A stretch of DNA of 64,000 bases from Chitinophagales bacterium (GCA_013299105.1 JAAFJY010000001.1:328978-392977), one strand, 5' to 3'. Counted from the stretch's first letter, positions 34,812-44,800 are shown. The notes: generated from the letters alone by a model not told the origin. Translations and numbers: made by a program.

Positions 34812-35975
34812 ATGAAGAATTTTAATTTGGCTTTAGCACTGATCTTTCTGGGCAGTGTTTTGCCCAGCTACGCCCAGGACAAACTCAAACTGCTCTTCGT
34901 AGGTGACATCATGGGGCACGGCCCGCAGATCGAGTCGGCGATGGTCGAAAAAGACAAGGTCTATGACTATTCGCCTTGTTTCGAGTACCTGGCCCCAATC
35001 ATCAAACAAGCCGACCTGGCCATTGGCAACCTGGAATTGACCCTGCCTGGCAAGCCGCCCTACACGGGCTATCCGACCTTCAAAAGCCCCAATGAACTGG
35101 CCCTGGCCCTACGCAGTGCTGGATTTGATCTGCTGGTGACCGCGAACAACCACTCGAATGACGGTGGCCTTTTGGGCTTGCAGAATACCATCAAAGTGGT
35201 GCAGGATTTGGGTTTTTACCAAACGGGCACCTTCATCGACTCCACTTACCGGGCGGCTTTGTATCCGCTGATCGTGTACAAAGGCCCGTTTAAGCTGGCG
35301 GTGCTCAACTATACCTATGGCACCAACGGCATTCCCAACCCCAAGCCCGGTATCACCAATGTGATTGACGAAAAAGTCATTGAAAAGGACCTGGCCCAAG
35401 CCCGTGCCCACAAGCCCGATGCCATCATTGTGGTGACCCACTGGGGGGCCGAATACCAACTCAATGAAAGCGAAAGCCAGCGCCAATTGGCCCAAAAAAT
35501 CCTGGACTGGGGAGCCACTTTTGTGATCGGAGCACACCCGCACGTGGTGCAACCGATCAAAAACCACAGTACCAAAAATGCCGACGGTAGCGCCCGCCAG
35601 GGCTTGGTGGTGTATTCGCTCGGTAACTTCATTTCAGGCCAAACCAAGCTGTACACCGACATTGGGTTGATGGTAGAAATCGACTTGGAGAAAAACCAGG
35701 CCACTGGCAAAACTGCCGTCAGCCGCTGTGAATACTTGCCTGTGTACCGCCACATTCAAACTTTGAGCAGCGGTAAAAAAGTGTTCCGCAGCATCCCCGT
35801 TGCTGCTTTTGAGGATGGGGAAATGCAGGCCACTTTCCCGATTGCAGCCAGCACCCTGGTAGCGATGAAAAACAGCACCAACGTGATCCGCGCCAACTTG
35901 AGCAAATACGGAGCCGTAGAACGCAAAGTCAAAGCCAAGGACTTGTTGACTCCTGCTCCGGCAGGGAATCGATGA
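34812..35975 (+). CDS. CapA-family putative metallophosphoesterase
   Basis: A 387-residue exported protein (signal peptide MKNFNLALALIFLGSVLPSYAQ) of the PGA_cap family. Metal-site-like motifs are present in family order: FVGDIMGHGP, IGNLELTLPG, TANNHSNDGG, VTHWGAEYQ and IGAHPHVVQP. Members include CapA/PgsA of poly-gamma-glutamate capsule synthesis, but capBC partners are absent here. It starts 7 bp after mrdA, in the position where rodA usually sits in this operon, so a role in envelope or cell-wall metabolism is a reasonable inference. Substrate unknown. Confidence 0.88.
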   Translation: MKNFNLALALIFLGSVLPSYAQDKLKLLFVGDIMGHGPQIESAMVEKDKVYDYSPCFEYLAPIIKQADLAIGNLELTLPGKPPYTGYPTFKSPNELALALRSAGFDLLVTANNHSNDGGLLGLQNTIKVVQDLGFYQTGTFIDSTYRAALYPLIVYKGPFKLAVLNYTYGTNGIPNPKPGITNVIDEKVIEKDLAQARAHKPDAIIVVTHWGAEYQLNESESQRQLAQKILDWGATFVIGAHPHVVQPIKNHSTKNADGSARQGLVVYSLGNFISGQTKLYTDIGLMVEIDLEKNQATGKTAVSRCEYLPVYRHIQTLSSGKKVFRSIPVAAFEDGEMQATFPIAASTLVAMKNSTNVIRANLSKYGAVERKVKAKDLLTPAPAGNR

Positions 35976-36080
35976 AAATGGGTGTGAGTGTGATGGTGTG
36001 AGTTAGGGTGTGAGGGACCCGTTTTCAGAATGAAAATTGGTGTTCTGTTAAGATAATACCCTTTCCCATTCAAGGTTTTG

Positions 36081-36102
36081 TAGACAGGGCATGCCCTGTC
36101 TA
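36081..36102. repeat. perfect 22-bp palindrome
   Basis: TAGACAGGGCA followed directly by its exact reverse complement. It lies in the gap between the CapA-family gene and folA, after a GTGTGAG-rich stretch (35981-36017) and before a family B-like internal fragment (36137-36205, with AATCCGTGAAAATCCGT). Confidence 0.9.
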
Positions 36103-36136
36103 ACGCAACGCTAGCTCACTCAAATTAATCACAGTC

Positions 36137-36205
36137 AACATCACGCTGGCAATCCGTGAAAATCCGTAGCATCCGTTAAATCCGTGTTCCTAACCAAGGC
36201 CGCGC
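36137..36205 (+). repeat. partial family B element
   Basis: Contains GTCAACATCACGCTGG, short tandem AATCCGT units and GTTCCTAACCAAGGCCGCGCAGCGG-like sequence split over the region, matching the interior of 40640-40825. The terminal inverted repeats are missing. Confidence 0.6.
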
Positions 36206-36263
36206 AGCGGACTAAAAAAATTTGAAATCGGTGGCCCACTCCACTAGTACTCAACAACCATCC

Positions 36264-36785
36264 ATGATCGTATCCGCCATCTACGCCATGACCAAAAATC
36301 GGGTCATTGGCCGCCACAACGAAATACCCTGGTACTTGCCCGCCGACCTCAAGTACTTCAAAAAGGTCACCACGGGGCACCACGTCATCATGGGGCGCAA
36401 CACTTTTGCCTCCATTGGCCGCCCCCTGCCCAACAGGACCAATATCATCATCACCCGCGACCCATTTTTTGTGGCCAATGATTGCCTGGTGGCCCACTCG
36501 GTACACGAAGCCCTGGAAATCGCCTTCGACAATGGCGAAAGCGAAGCCTTCATCATCGGCGGCGGCCAAATTTATGCCGAAAGCCGGCCCTTCTGGGACA
36601 AGCTCTACCTCACCGAAGTAGAAGCTGAAATCCCCGGCGACACCTACGCCCCGGAGCTGAACAAAAAAGAATGGCAACTGATCAAACAAGAAAAATCAGC
36701 AACAGACGAGAAAAATGAATACGCTTGTACCTTCAAAGTCTATCAGCGCAAGGAAGGGGATGGGATTGTGGGAGAGGAGGAGTGA
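36264..36785 (+). CDS. folA: dihydrofolate reductase
   Basis: A 173-residue enzyme reducing dihydrofolate to tetrahydrofolate with NADPH. The ATG at 36264 gives the canonical MIVSAIYAMTKNRVIGRHNEIPW opening; a TTG farther upstream is less likely. Substrate-site residues W23 and D28 (PWYLPADL) are present, followed by HHVIMGRNTFASIG, the nucleotide-binding PNRTNIIITRD and the EAFIIGGGQIYAE motif. Length is normal apart from a short acidic tail. It is isolated, flanked by repeat elements on both sides. Confidence 0.96.
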   Translation: MIVSAIYAMTKNRVIGRHNEIPWYLPADLKYFKKVTTGHHVIMGRNTFASIGRPLPNRTNIIITRDPFFVANDCLVAHSVHEALEIAFDNGESEAFIIGGGQIYAESRPFWDKLYLTEVEAEIPGDTYAPELNKKEWQLIKQEKSATDEKNEYACTFKVYQRKEGDGIVGEEE

Positions 36786-36831
36786 AGGGCCTCTTTCTCA
36801 ACTCCTTTGCCACAAAATTAACGATAAGTAT

Positions 36832-36959
36832 TTGAGCTAAAATAAGATGGACATCTTTGTTTTTGAGGTTTAGCAAAAAAGAACGCAACTTCCTTTCATC
36901 CAGTTGCTTATCTTTTTTCACTAAACCCAAACCTGTCCACCTTATTTTTTTACGCTCCC
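36832..36959 (+). repeat. family E element with terminal inverted repeats
   Basis: TTGAGCTAAAATAAGATGG (from 36832) is inverted imperfectly at the right end, GTCCACCTTATTTTTTTACG and GCTCC (36935-36959). Inside is a smaller inverted pair around AAGAACGCAAC and GTTGCTTATCTT. A short relative at 26131-26195 keeps only the ends. It lies 46 bp after folA and may end its transcription. The rest of 36786-37094 is the receptor gene's leader. Confidence 0.7.
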
Positions 36960-37094
36960 TAACCTACAGACAGCACTCAAAAAATTAACAGACTCCCCAA
37001 TATCTTGTTGTTTCGTTAAACCCAAGCTTAACTACGCTTAATCTAAGGCCTGTACTTTCGCCTTCGAAATCTTACATTCACTCAATACCCAAAC

Positions 37095-40000
37095 ATGAGT
37101 CGTTATTACACTTGCTTTTGGGCAGTGCTCGCACTGTCCTTGGCTTTGCCGTGCCTTCTTTGGGGGCAGGCTACCAATGCCTCTTTCAAAGGCCTGATCA
37201 CCGATGTCAAAGGAGAAGTTTTGATCGGAGCTACGATCCAGGTTCGCAACGAATCTACTGGCTTTTACACGGGTACCACAACCCAATTGGATGGTCGTTA
37301 CCAGCTCCTGCAATTGCCTTTGGGCGGGCCCTACACGATCAGTGTTTCCTACACGGGCTATGCCAGCCAACAACTCAAAGGCTACTCACTCAACCAGGGT
37401 GATGTAGTGCAGGTAAACGTGAAACTACAAGAGCAGGCTACCGAATTGAGCATGGTAGAGATTACTGCGAACAAGTTGATCGACGATGTCAACATCTTTG
37501 GCGCGGGAACAACCGTTTCCGCAGACCAAATCAAAGCCTTACCTTTGGAAGGCCGGAACTTCAGTGGCTTGGTTGCGCTTTCTCCATTGCAAGGCAATGG
37601 CGCTGCCAATTTAGGTGGGCATCGTGCAGGTTCTACAAATATTACCATCGACGGTGGCAACTTCCGCAGTCCGCTTTGGGCGGGATCGAGCGGTGGTGGC
37701 CCTCAGCAAATTTCACAAGAAGCCATTCGCGAGTTTCAGGTTGCTACCAATGACTACGACGTAGCCCAAGGCCGCCAAGGTGGCGGCTCGGTAAACGCGG
37801 TAACTAAAAACGGTACCAACGAACTGAAAGGAACCCTGTTTTTTTACAACCGCGCCGATGAGTTTTCCAGCCCATACGATATCCGTGGGGTAAAACGTAA
37901 CATTGATTTTACCACCAGCCAGTGGGGCTTGAGCCTGGGTGGGCCGATCATCAAGGACAAAATGCACTTTTTTTTCGCTTTTGACCGCCAGGATCAAACC
38001 GAACCCGTTAACATTGCTGACATCCAATCCGCTGATGATGAAATCCGCTTGGGCATTCGCAAAGACACCTTGGACAAATTCATCGACATCGCCCGCCGCG
38101 TTTATGGAGTTGGCTCTGGTCCTCAGGTTGGGCTTTTTGAACGGAAAACCACTTCCAATGTGATTTTCGCCCGTTTTGATTACACCCTCAACGACAAGCA
38201 CAAGCTGACTTTCCGCAACAACATCACGACCTGGAATAACCCATTGAATGCCAACGACAACTCCAACATCAACTTGCGTGAAGTGTGGAACAAACAAGAG
38301 GCGCGTTCTTATACGGGCTTGGTATCCTTGCGTTCTAATTTCAGCTCTAATTTCCTGAATGAATTGAAGGTGCAGTTCCAGTCTGAATATACCGCCCAGG
38401 TACCCAGTGACGAGCTCCCTGCCCTGAACATCCCACGCGCCATTGTTAACGTGCGTTCGCCAATCCCAACCTCTTCTAACCCGAATGCAGTGTCTACACG
38501 GACTGTTCAAATCGGTGGACAGCGTTTTACCCCAGAGAAAACCATTTACAACCAGATCCATTTGGTGAACACCTCCTACCTGACCAAGGGCAAATTCAAC
38601 CTAACGATCGGTACCGACAATTTCTTCACCAGACTTGAAGATGTATTTACTTCTGAGTTGAATGGCCGCTTTTTCTTCAACTCCCTGCGGGATTTTGAAT
38701 TGCAAAGGCCTTCTCGTTACGTTCGCGAAGTTTACCTGGGCGAAGGTGAGCCTTGGGTGCGTTACAGTGTACTGGATCTGGCTGCTTTTGCACAAGTTGA
38801 CTTTGAATTGGCTAAAAACCTGGACGCAGTAGTGGGCTTCCGTTGGGATGGAACTGCCTTTTTGACTACACCTACCCCCAACGTTCGGTTGGCAGAAAGC
38901 CTGAAAGTATTCACCAATACAGCACCTGTTGATTTTAACAACTTCCAACCTCGTGTACAGTTTACTTGGAATGTTGGCGGCAAAAACAAGGATATTTTCA
39001 AGTTGGGCGCAGGTGGATTTTCCAACATGGCGATGTACTACAACCTGGCCAACAACATGCTGTTTGATGGCAACAATGTGGCCTCTATCGACGTATCAAG
39101 CAACGTACCCTTCCCGAATTTCAAAGGCTATCGCGAAGACCCGAGCACTGCTCCTGGCGTAACTCCTGGCCAGCCTTTTGTATCCACCATCAACGCAATG
39201 GGCCCAGACTTCGAAATTCCTTTTACCTGGAAAGCCAACTTTAGCTACAACCGACTGCTCCTAAATGACAAGCTGCGCATAGGGATCAACCTGATCGCTT
39301 CACGCACCAACGATAATTACGTTTACCAGGAAACGAATCTGGTTGACCAGCCCTACTTCCGCCTGGCCAATGAAGCCAATCGTGGCGTATTTGTACCCGC
39401 CGATCGGATTGGCACTAATGGCGTTTTGAACTGGCAAGACAGCCGCAAAGACCCCAACCTGGGCCGTGTATTGGAGTTGAACCCAGACGGTATTTTGGAT
39501 CAAACTGCGGTAATCCTTGATGCAGAACTGCGCCTGGGTAAAAAAGGTGGCTATGTAGCAGCCAGCTACACCAACAACAGTACCAAAGACAACTCTTCGT
39601 ACAACTGTTGCGTAGCCAACACCTCTACCTTTTTGCCCGTAGTGGACGATCCACGGGCTTTGAATTATGGTTTTTCGGATTCTCATTTTCGCCACAAATT
39701 GCTGGTAAGCGGCGCTACGCCTGAGATTGGTGGCTTTCAATTGGGGGCTACTTTCAATGGGCAGGGAGGCTACCCATTTGCTTTCCACGCTTTCCGTGCG
39801 GGTACCAGCTTGAACGGGGATTTCAATGAGCAAAACGACCTGGCTTTCTTGTTTGACCCCAATGATCCCAAAACTGATCCGGCACTGGCGACTGCTATCA
39901 AGGCTTGGTTTGACAATCCTTTGGTCGCCAACGTAGCCAAAGAATACTACCGCGAAAACATGGGCAAAATTGCTCCTCGCAATGGTGGAAGCAACCCATT

Positions 40001-40274
40001 CTTCTCTACCATCGACCTGCGTTTGACCAAAAAAATCAAAACTTTTGGCCAGCAGTCGATTGAGTTCAGCGCCGACTTGTTCAATTTCATGAACCTGCTG
40101 GACAAAGAGAAGGGCCGCAATACCAACCTGGCCCGTGAATCTCGCTTATTGAACATCGCTGGTTTTGACCGAACCTTGCAGCAGTACCGCTACACCCTCA
40201 ACGCCAATACGGGTGTGGATCCAGTGGGTGGTACGCCCTGGCGTTTGCAATTGGGCTTGCGCTACAACTTCTGA
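37095..40274 (+). CDS. TonB-dependent receptor, Oar-like
   Basis: A 1059-residue outer-membrane receptor. After the signal peptide (about 1-25) a carboxypeptidase-regulatory-like beta domain covers residues 28-115 (GLITDVKGEVLIGATIQVRN, YQLLQLPLGGPYTISVSYTGY). The plug domain follows (ADQIKALPLEGRNFSGLVALSP, STNITIDGGNFRSP, QEAIREFQVATNDYDV), then a large barrel ending in RLQLGLRYNF. No SusD partner gene follows, so it is not a SusCD pair; the architecture resembles Oar adhesin/transporters. The ligand is unknown. A strong terminator follows directly. Confidence 0.93.
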   Translation: MSRYYTCFWAVLALSLALPCLLWGQATNASFKGLITDVKGEVLIGATIQVRNESTGFYTGTTTQLDGRYQLLQLPLGGPYTISVSYTGYASQQLKGYSLNQGDVVQVNVKLQEQATELSMVEITANKLIDDVNIFGAGTTVSADQIKALPLEGRNFSGLVALSPLQGNGAANLGGHRAGSTNITIDGGNFRSPLWAGSSGGGPQQISQEAIREFQVATNDYDVAQGRQGGGSVNAVTKNGTNELKGTLFFYNRADEFSSPYDIRGVKRNIDFTTSQWGLSLGGPIIKDKMHFFFAFDRQDQTEPVNIADIQSADDEIRLGIRKDTLDKFIDIARRVYGVGSGPQVGLFERKTTSNVIFARFDYTLNDKHKLTFRNNITTWNNPLNANDNSNINLREVWNKQEARSYTGLVSLRSNFSSNFLNELKVQFQSEYTAQVPSDELPALNIPRAIVNVRSPIPTSSNPNAVSTRTVQIGGQRFTPEKTIYNQIHLVNTSYLTKGKFNLTIGTDNFFTRLEDVFTSELNGRFFFNSLRDFELQRPSRYVREVYLGEGEPWVRYSVLDLAAFAQVDFELAKNLDAVVGFRWDGTAFLTTPTPNVRLAESLKVFTNTAPVDFNNFQPRVQFTWNVGGKNKDIFKLGAGGFSNMAMYYNLANNMLFDGNNVASIDVSSNVPFPNFKGYREDPSTAPGVTPGQPFVSTINAMGPDFEIPFTWKANFSYNRLLLNDKLRIGINLIASRTNDNYVYQETNLVDQPYFRLANEANRGVFVPADRIGTNGVLNWQDSRKDPNLGRVLELNPDGILDQTAVILDAELRLGKKGGYVAASYTNNSTKDNSSYNCCVANTSTFLPVVDDPRALNYGFSDSHFRHKLLVSGATPEIGGFQLGATFNGQGGYPFAFHAFRAGTSLNGDFNEQNDLAFLFDPNDPKTDPALATAIKAWFDNPLVANVAKEYYRENMGKIAPRNGGSNPFFSTIDLRLTKKIKTFGQQSIEFSADLFNFMNLLDKEKGRNTNLARESRLLNIAGFDRTLQQYRYTLNANTGVDPVGGTPWRLQLGLRYNF

Positions 40275-40294
40275 TCAACGCTTTGAGCTTGATT

Positions 40295-40343
40295 TTACAC
40301 CCCAGTTGGTCAAAAGGCACCAACTGGGGTGTAATTTTTTTTT
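40295..40343 (+). terminator. intrinsic terminator of the TonB receptor gene
   Basis: A perfect 16-bp stem (TTACACCCCAGTTGGT at 40295-40310 and its complement at 40319-40334) with an 8-nt loop, followed by nine T. It starts 21 bp after the stop codon and is the clearest terminator in the window. Confidence 0.95.
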
Positions 40344-40500
40344 GGCTCTTATTAGGTTTCAAGTGTGGGGCAGTACTCAATCTCAGTACTTGGATTTTTT
40401 GAAGTACGATTGATGATCGATGAGCTATGAAGTACGAAGTTAGGGGCTCGCTGGGTAGATTTAAGGTTCCTCAAGTCATCGTTTTTCCGATTTGAGATGT
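40344..40500 (+). repeat. dispersed repeat family A copy
   Basis: Begins with GGCTCTTATTAGGTTTCAAG (as at 690 and 16200), passes through diverged GAAGTACGA/ATGATCGATGAG units to TTAGGGGCTCGCTGG, and ends with a CAAGTCATCG..CCGATTTGAG tail. A composite of the two family A subtypes. Confidence 0.75.
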
Positions 40501-40639
40501 TAGATAGCGGTCCAAAATCTAATGTCCATTAGTAATGAGCCACAAATAAACGCCGCCAATTCGCAGCTTCATTTAGACTACGAAGCGGGTCAGTTCTCTA
40601 ATTCTTTAAAATGCTGGTTTGGTCAACATCACACAAGTA

Positions 40640-40825
40640 AGTAACGGTTCAAAAATAAACCTTACCAATTTTTTAATTGCCAGTTGTCAACATCATGGTC
40701 AACGTCATGCTGGAAATCAGTGAAAATCAGTTTCATCAGTTTCATCCGTGTTCCGAACCAGCACCGCACAGCGGGGCAACGAAGTTGCGATTTGGTAAGG
40801 TTTATTCGTGGCTTGTCACTAATTC
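40640..40825 (+). repeat. family B element with 15-bp perfect terminal inverted repeats
   Basis: AATAAACCTTACCAA (40654-40668) is exactly inverted at 40792-40806 (TTGGTAAGGTTTATT). The interior carries AATCAGTG/TTTCATCAG short tandem units and GCGGGGCAACGAAGTTGCGA. It matches 7477-7690. A diverged right end in opposite orientation (GAGCCACAAATAAACGCCGCC) lies at about 40536-40580. Confidence 0.85.
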
Positions 40826-40871
40826 TGTAATTCTGGCATTCTGAAAATTCTGGTTTAGACACAGTAAAATC

Positions 40872-40910
40872 AAAAAAATCCCCGCAACCATCAGCCACGA
40901 GGATTTTTTT
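40872..40910 (-). terminator. intrinsic terminator of the following leftward gene
   Basis: AAAAAAATCC (40872-40881) pairs with GGATTTTTTT (40901-40910) over 10 bp with a 19-nt loop. On the minus strand it lies 22 bp after the stop at 40933 and ends in a T run. Confidence 0.75.
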
Positions 40911-40932
40911 GCCCACCCCATTATGAAGCCTA

Positions 40933-41667
40933 TCATAGTTTATTAAAAAATAGCTTTTTTGCTTCTTTTTTCGGCAGTAAATGGCCTTTGCTGTGCAGCA
41001 ATTGCTCAAACACCAGCTCATCGCTGTTGATCAGCGCAACCTTGGCGTACTCGATTTGGTCGCTGTCCTGGGGCAGCATAATCAGGTATTCACCGTCTTG
41101 TGAAAGGCTCCAACGACCGTACTCGGTAAAAATAGCAGTTGCATTTTTATTGCTATAGCTGCGGCTGAAAGTGCCATCGGCATTGAAACGCAAGTCTTGA
41201 AAATCGCTTTCATTACTCATGGCATTTTCCCAAGTGCCTTGCAAAGCTTGTTGTTTGCGGGCCAAAAGCAGTGGATTTACCGCAACACCCAAGCGCAAGT
41301 GTACTACCGAGCGAAACTCACTCTGGAAAGGAACCAAGTCGATGCCGCCAGCGCTGGGGCGCAAAGCATACCGAAGCACCTGCTGGGCATCGCGCAAGGT
41401 CAAAACGGCATAGTCTGCTTCTTCGCTCAGGTTCCAGCTGTAGTTGCCCAAGGCAGGCCACTCGCCAGATTGGTTGCACACTACACGGGCTTGTCCGTTG
41501 TTTTGAAACTCCATCATGAGGCTGAATCCAGTCCACTCACTCGCATCGGCCTGTAGCCAGGTGTTGAGGGTCAATTTTTCGCGTAATGACTCGACGAAAG
41601 TATTATTATTGGCGTAGGCATTACCAAAAGTGATGACAAAAAGCAGGGTAGCGAAAAAGGCTTTCAT
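40933..41667 (-). CDS. exported hypothetical protein
   Basis: A 244-residue secreted protein with a signal peptide (MKAFFATLLFVITFGNAYA). The mature part contains two similar beta-rich stretches: an N-terminal one (LMMEFQNNGQARVVCNQSGEWPALGNYSWNLSEEADYAVLTL) and a C-terminal one (DLRFNADGTFSRSYSNKNATAIFTEYGRWSLSQDGEYLIML). Both have the 'F..dG....G.W.l..d...L.l' pattern of lipocalin-like domains, so it is possibly a tandem lipocalin-like protein. This is weak inference; no named family is recognised. Confidence 0.65.
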   Translation of the reverse strand: MKAFFATLLFVITFGNAYANNNTFVESLREKLTLNTWLQADASEWTGFSLMMEFQNNGQARVVCNQSGEWPALGNYSWNLSEEADYAVLTLRDAQQVLRYALRPSAGGIDLVPFQSEFRSVVHLRLGVAVNPLLLARKQQALQGTWENAMSNESDFQDLRFNADGTFSRSYSNKNATAIFTEYGRWSLSQDGEYLIMLPQDSDQIEYAKVALINSDELVFEQLLHSKGHLLPKKEAKKLFFNKL

Positions 41668-41844
41668 GACTGAATGTTTTAGGAAAAGTACTGGTGTTTA
41701 AATTCCTGACCACTTTTTATTATTGGTAACAGGAAACTGATCACAAGGACAAATTTATGGGGGAAAGGATGCATCACTCCAAGCAATTTCGATCACTTTA
41801 ACATTTCATTCGATAAAAATGGGTTTTTGAGGGGGATTGCGAAA

Positions 41845-44800
41845 CTATCTTCCCAACCAAAACTCCCCAGCCTGGGTCACTCTAGCCCCCAAAACATCCA
41901 TTCCACTCAGTCGATAAAAATAAGTGCCTATCACCAATTCTTGGCCCCGACTGCGGCCGTCCCAGCAATCGCCTCGGTAAAGTAGGTTGCCCCAACGGTC
42001 GTAAATGCTCAGTTCGACCTGAGAAAGGCAAGGACTGTAAGCACAGAAAGTATCGTTTTGACCATCCGCATTGGGGCTGAATGCGTTGGGCACGTACACT
42101 GGACAATCGCCCGACACCGTAATTGTGGTGCAAGTATCCTTTTGACAGCCATTCAAGAAAGCTGCTACACAATACTGCCCTCCTTTCTGGGCTTTGAACA
42201 CCGGATTGGGGCAATCTGTACAACTAAGCCCCTCCGCTGGCGACCATTGGTATCGCTCGGCATCCTGCCCTACCTTGAGCTCAATCGTTTTCCCCAGTTT
42301 GAGGTCTATTTTAGCGGGCAGGGCCAACACTGGCAACGCTTGCACCTGCAAAGCGAACGTGGTGGTATCTGCACAAGCGTTCTGGTCTTTTACCTCCAGC
42401 TCATACACGCTGTTGCGCACCGGGTTCACCTTGAGCTCGTTGCTGCTGCTGCCATTGCTCCAGCGGTAAATGCTGCCACCGCTGGCTTTGAGGGTGGCCT
42501 TTTCGCCTGCACAGACCTGACCGGGGCCTTCGATATTGGCCACTGGTCGGGGCAAGATGTCCACTTTTACCTCCGTTTTGGCCGTACAACCTTGTGTATT
42601 GCCCACTGAGAGTTGATAAATACCACCCAAGGGGGTGCTTTGCGACAATTGCGCTCCCTGGGTTTTTACATTGCGGGGGTTGGTCCAGGTATAGTCGCTG
42701 CCGCCGCTGGCCTGGATCAAGAGGGGCAAGCCTTCGCACAGGCGAATATCCTGGCTGGGCTGGACTTGGATTTTGGGTTTAGGCTCCACCTTTAGTTCAT
42801 ACAACAGGGTGTCGCGGCAGCCGCTGGCATCGCTGGTGTAGAGGCTGTATTTTTGCGCTTGGGCGGAGGCAATGGTCAGCCTGGTACCATTATTCTCATT
42901 ATTCCAGCTAAACAGGTAAGGGGCTCTCCCCTGCGTGGCCGAGGCTTGCAGACTGAGGCTATCCGCTTCGCACACTCGCCTGGGGGCCGTGATGCTGGCG
43001 CGGGGTTTGGGATTCACCTGGATGATGCTTTGAGTGCTGGCCTGGCATTGCTTGGCATCGGTAATCGTTACCGCAATGGCTCCGCTATTTTCTGGTCGAA
43101 AACTGATCGAAGGGCCACTTGCGCCATTGCTCCACGACAAACGGTAGGGCGGCGTACCGGTGCCAAACTCCGCATTTAGAGCCAGGCTATTGCCCGCACA
43201 TGCCGCTACAGTGCCTGGCAGGCGTACAAAAGGCAGGGGATTAACTTCCACGAGTACTTTGATCGTATCGGCGCAGTTTTGTTCATTCAATCCGATCAGG
43301 GTGTAAGTAGCCGTATTTTGGGGCCGAAAAGCTTGTCCATCTTTAACGCCCTGGTCCCAAATCAAATTAGGAGCCCCGCTGCCCCGCAAACTCAGGGAAT
43401 CACCTGCACAAATGCTGCGATCCGGCCCTGTGCTCAGGCGTGGACGGGGTTTGACGGTCACTTTCACATTGAGGGTATCCTTGCAAGCAACATCATTTTC
43501 GCCAATCAGCAAGTATGTACTGCTTTGCCTGGGTTTGAAGGGCACTCCGTTTTGTACGCCTTGGTCCCAGGTATATTTGCTGGCTCCCTGACCGCTCAGG
43601 GTCAGGCTTTGGCCTTCGCAGATTTCTTCGTAAAAGGCCACGTTCAAGTCTGGGCGGGGGCGTACTGTCACCCGCACTTGGGCGGTGTCTTTGCATTGGT
43701 TTTCGTCCACGCCAGTGAGGGTAAAGACTGCACTTTCACTGGGCTGGAAAGGGCGGCCATTGACCACCCCACGGTCCCAACTCAGGTCCTTGGCTCCACT
43801 GCCAGTCAAGGTGATTTTTTCGCGGGCACAAATACTGAGGTTGGGGCTTGCCACCACTTGCGGGCGGGGCAATACCGTGATTTTTACTTGAGCAGTATCT
43901 AGGCAAGTGCCGCCATTGCTGCCGATTAGGGTATAGGTTTGACTGCTTTGGGGCGCAAAAAACACCCCATCTTTTACCCCATCCGACCATTGGTAAGTGC
44001 TTGCCCCGCTGCCTTTGAGTTGGATGGAATCGCCCAAACAGACCCGCTGATCTGCCCCTGCTACCACCTGGGGCCGCTCGTTGACCTGCACTTGCACCTG
44101 GGCGGTATCCTTGCACTGGTTGGCGTCGGTGCCGATGACGGTGTAGGTACGGCTCTGGTCGGGTTGGAAAACTTCGCCGTTTTTGATGCCTTGGTCCCAG
44201 TCGTAAGTCGCGGCTCCGCTGGCTTTCAAACTCAGGGTATCCCCCTTGCAAATGTCCCGATTGGGACCTACAGTAATTTCAATTTTAGGGCGGATAGTGA
44301 GGATCACTTGGGCGGTATCCTTGCAGCCTGTTTGATCGGTGCCAATCACCTTGTAGATCCCACCGACGGTGGTTTTGAAGGCTTGACCGTCCACCACGCC
44401 ACGGTCCCAGGTGTAAGTATTGGCCCCGCTGCCTTTGAGCACTACATTTTGATCACCACAAACCAGCTGATCTGGGCCACCGCTGACCTGAGGTCTGGGC
44501 CGCAGGATCACTTCCACATATCCGGTATCACGGCAGCCCAGCAATCCGGTGGCGATCACCCGGTAAGTGCGGCTCTGGGCGGGCACAAAGGGCCGACCAT
44601 TGACTGCATCCCCATCCCAAGTGTGAAAGATAGCCCCGCTGGCTTGCAAAGTAATGGGCTCCCCCACACAGGCCCGCACTTGCGCCGGACCTACAAATAC
44701 ATTGGGCCTGGGGGTCACTTGCACGGTGATCGCAGTACGGGCGCTGGGGCGTTCGCACAAGCTGTCTTGCACATAAAAAGTGGTGGTTTGGGTCAAAGGC

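Noticed and set aside
37095-40274. SusC-type nutrient transporter
   Set aside because: No SusD gene follows; a strong terminator comes right after the stop codon, and the architecture is Oar-like.
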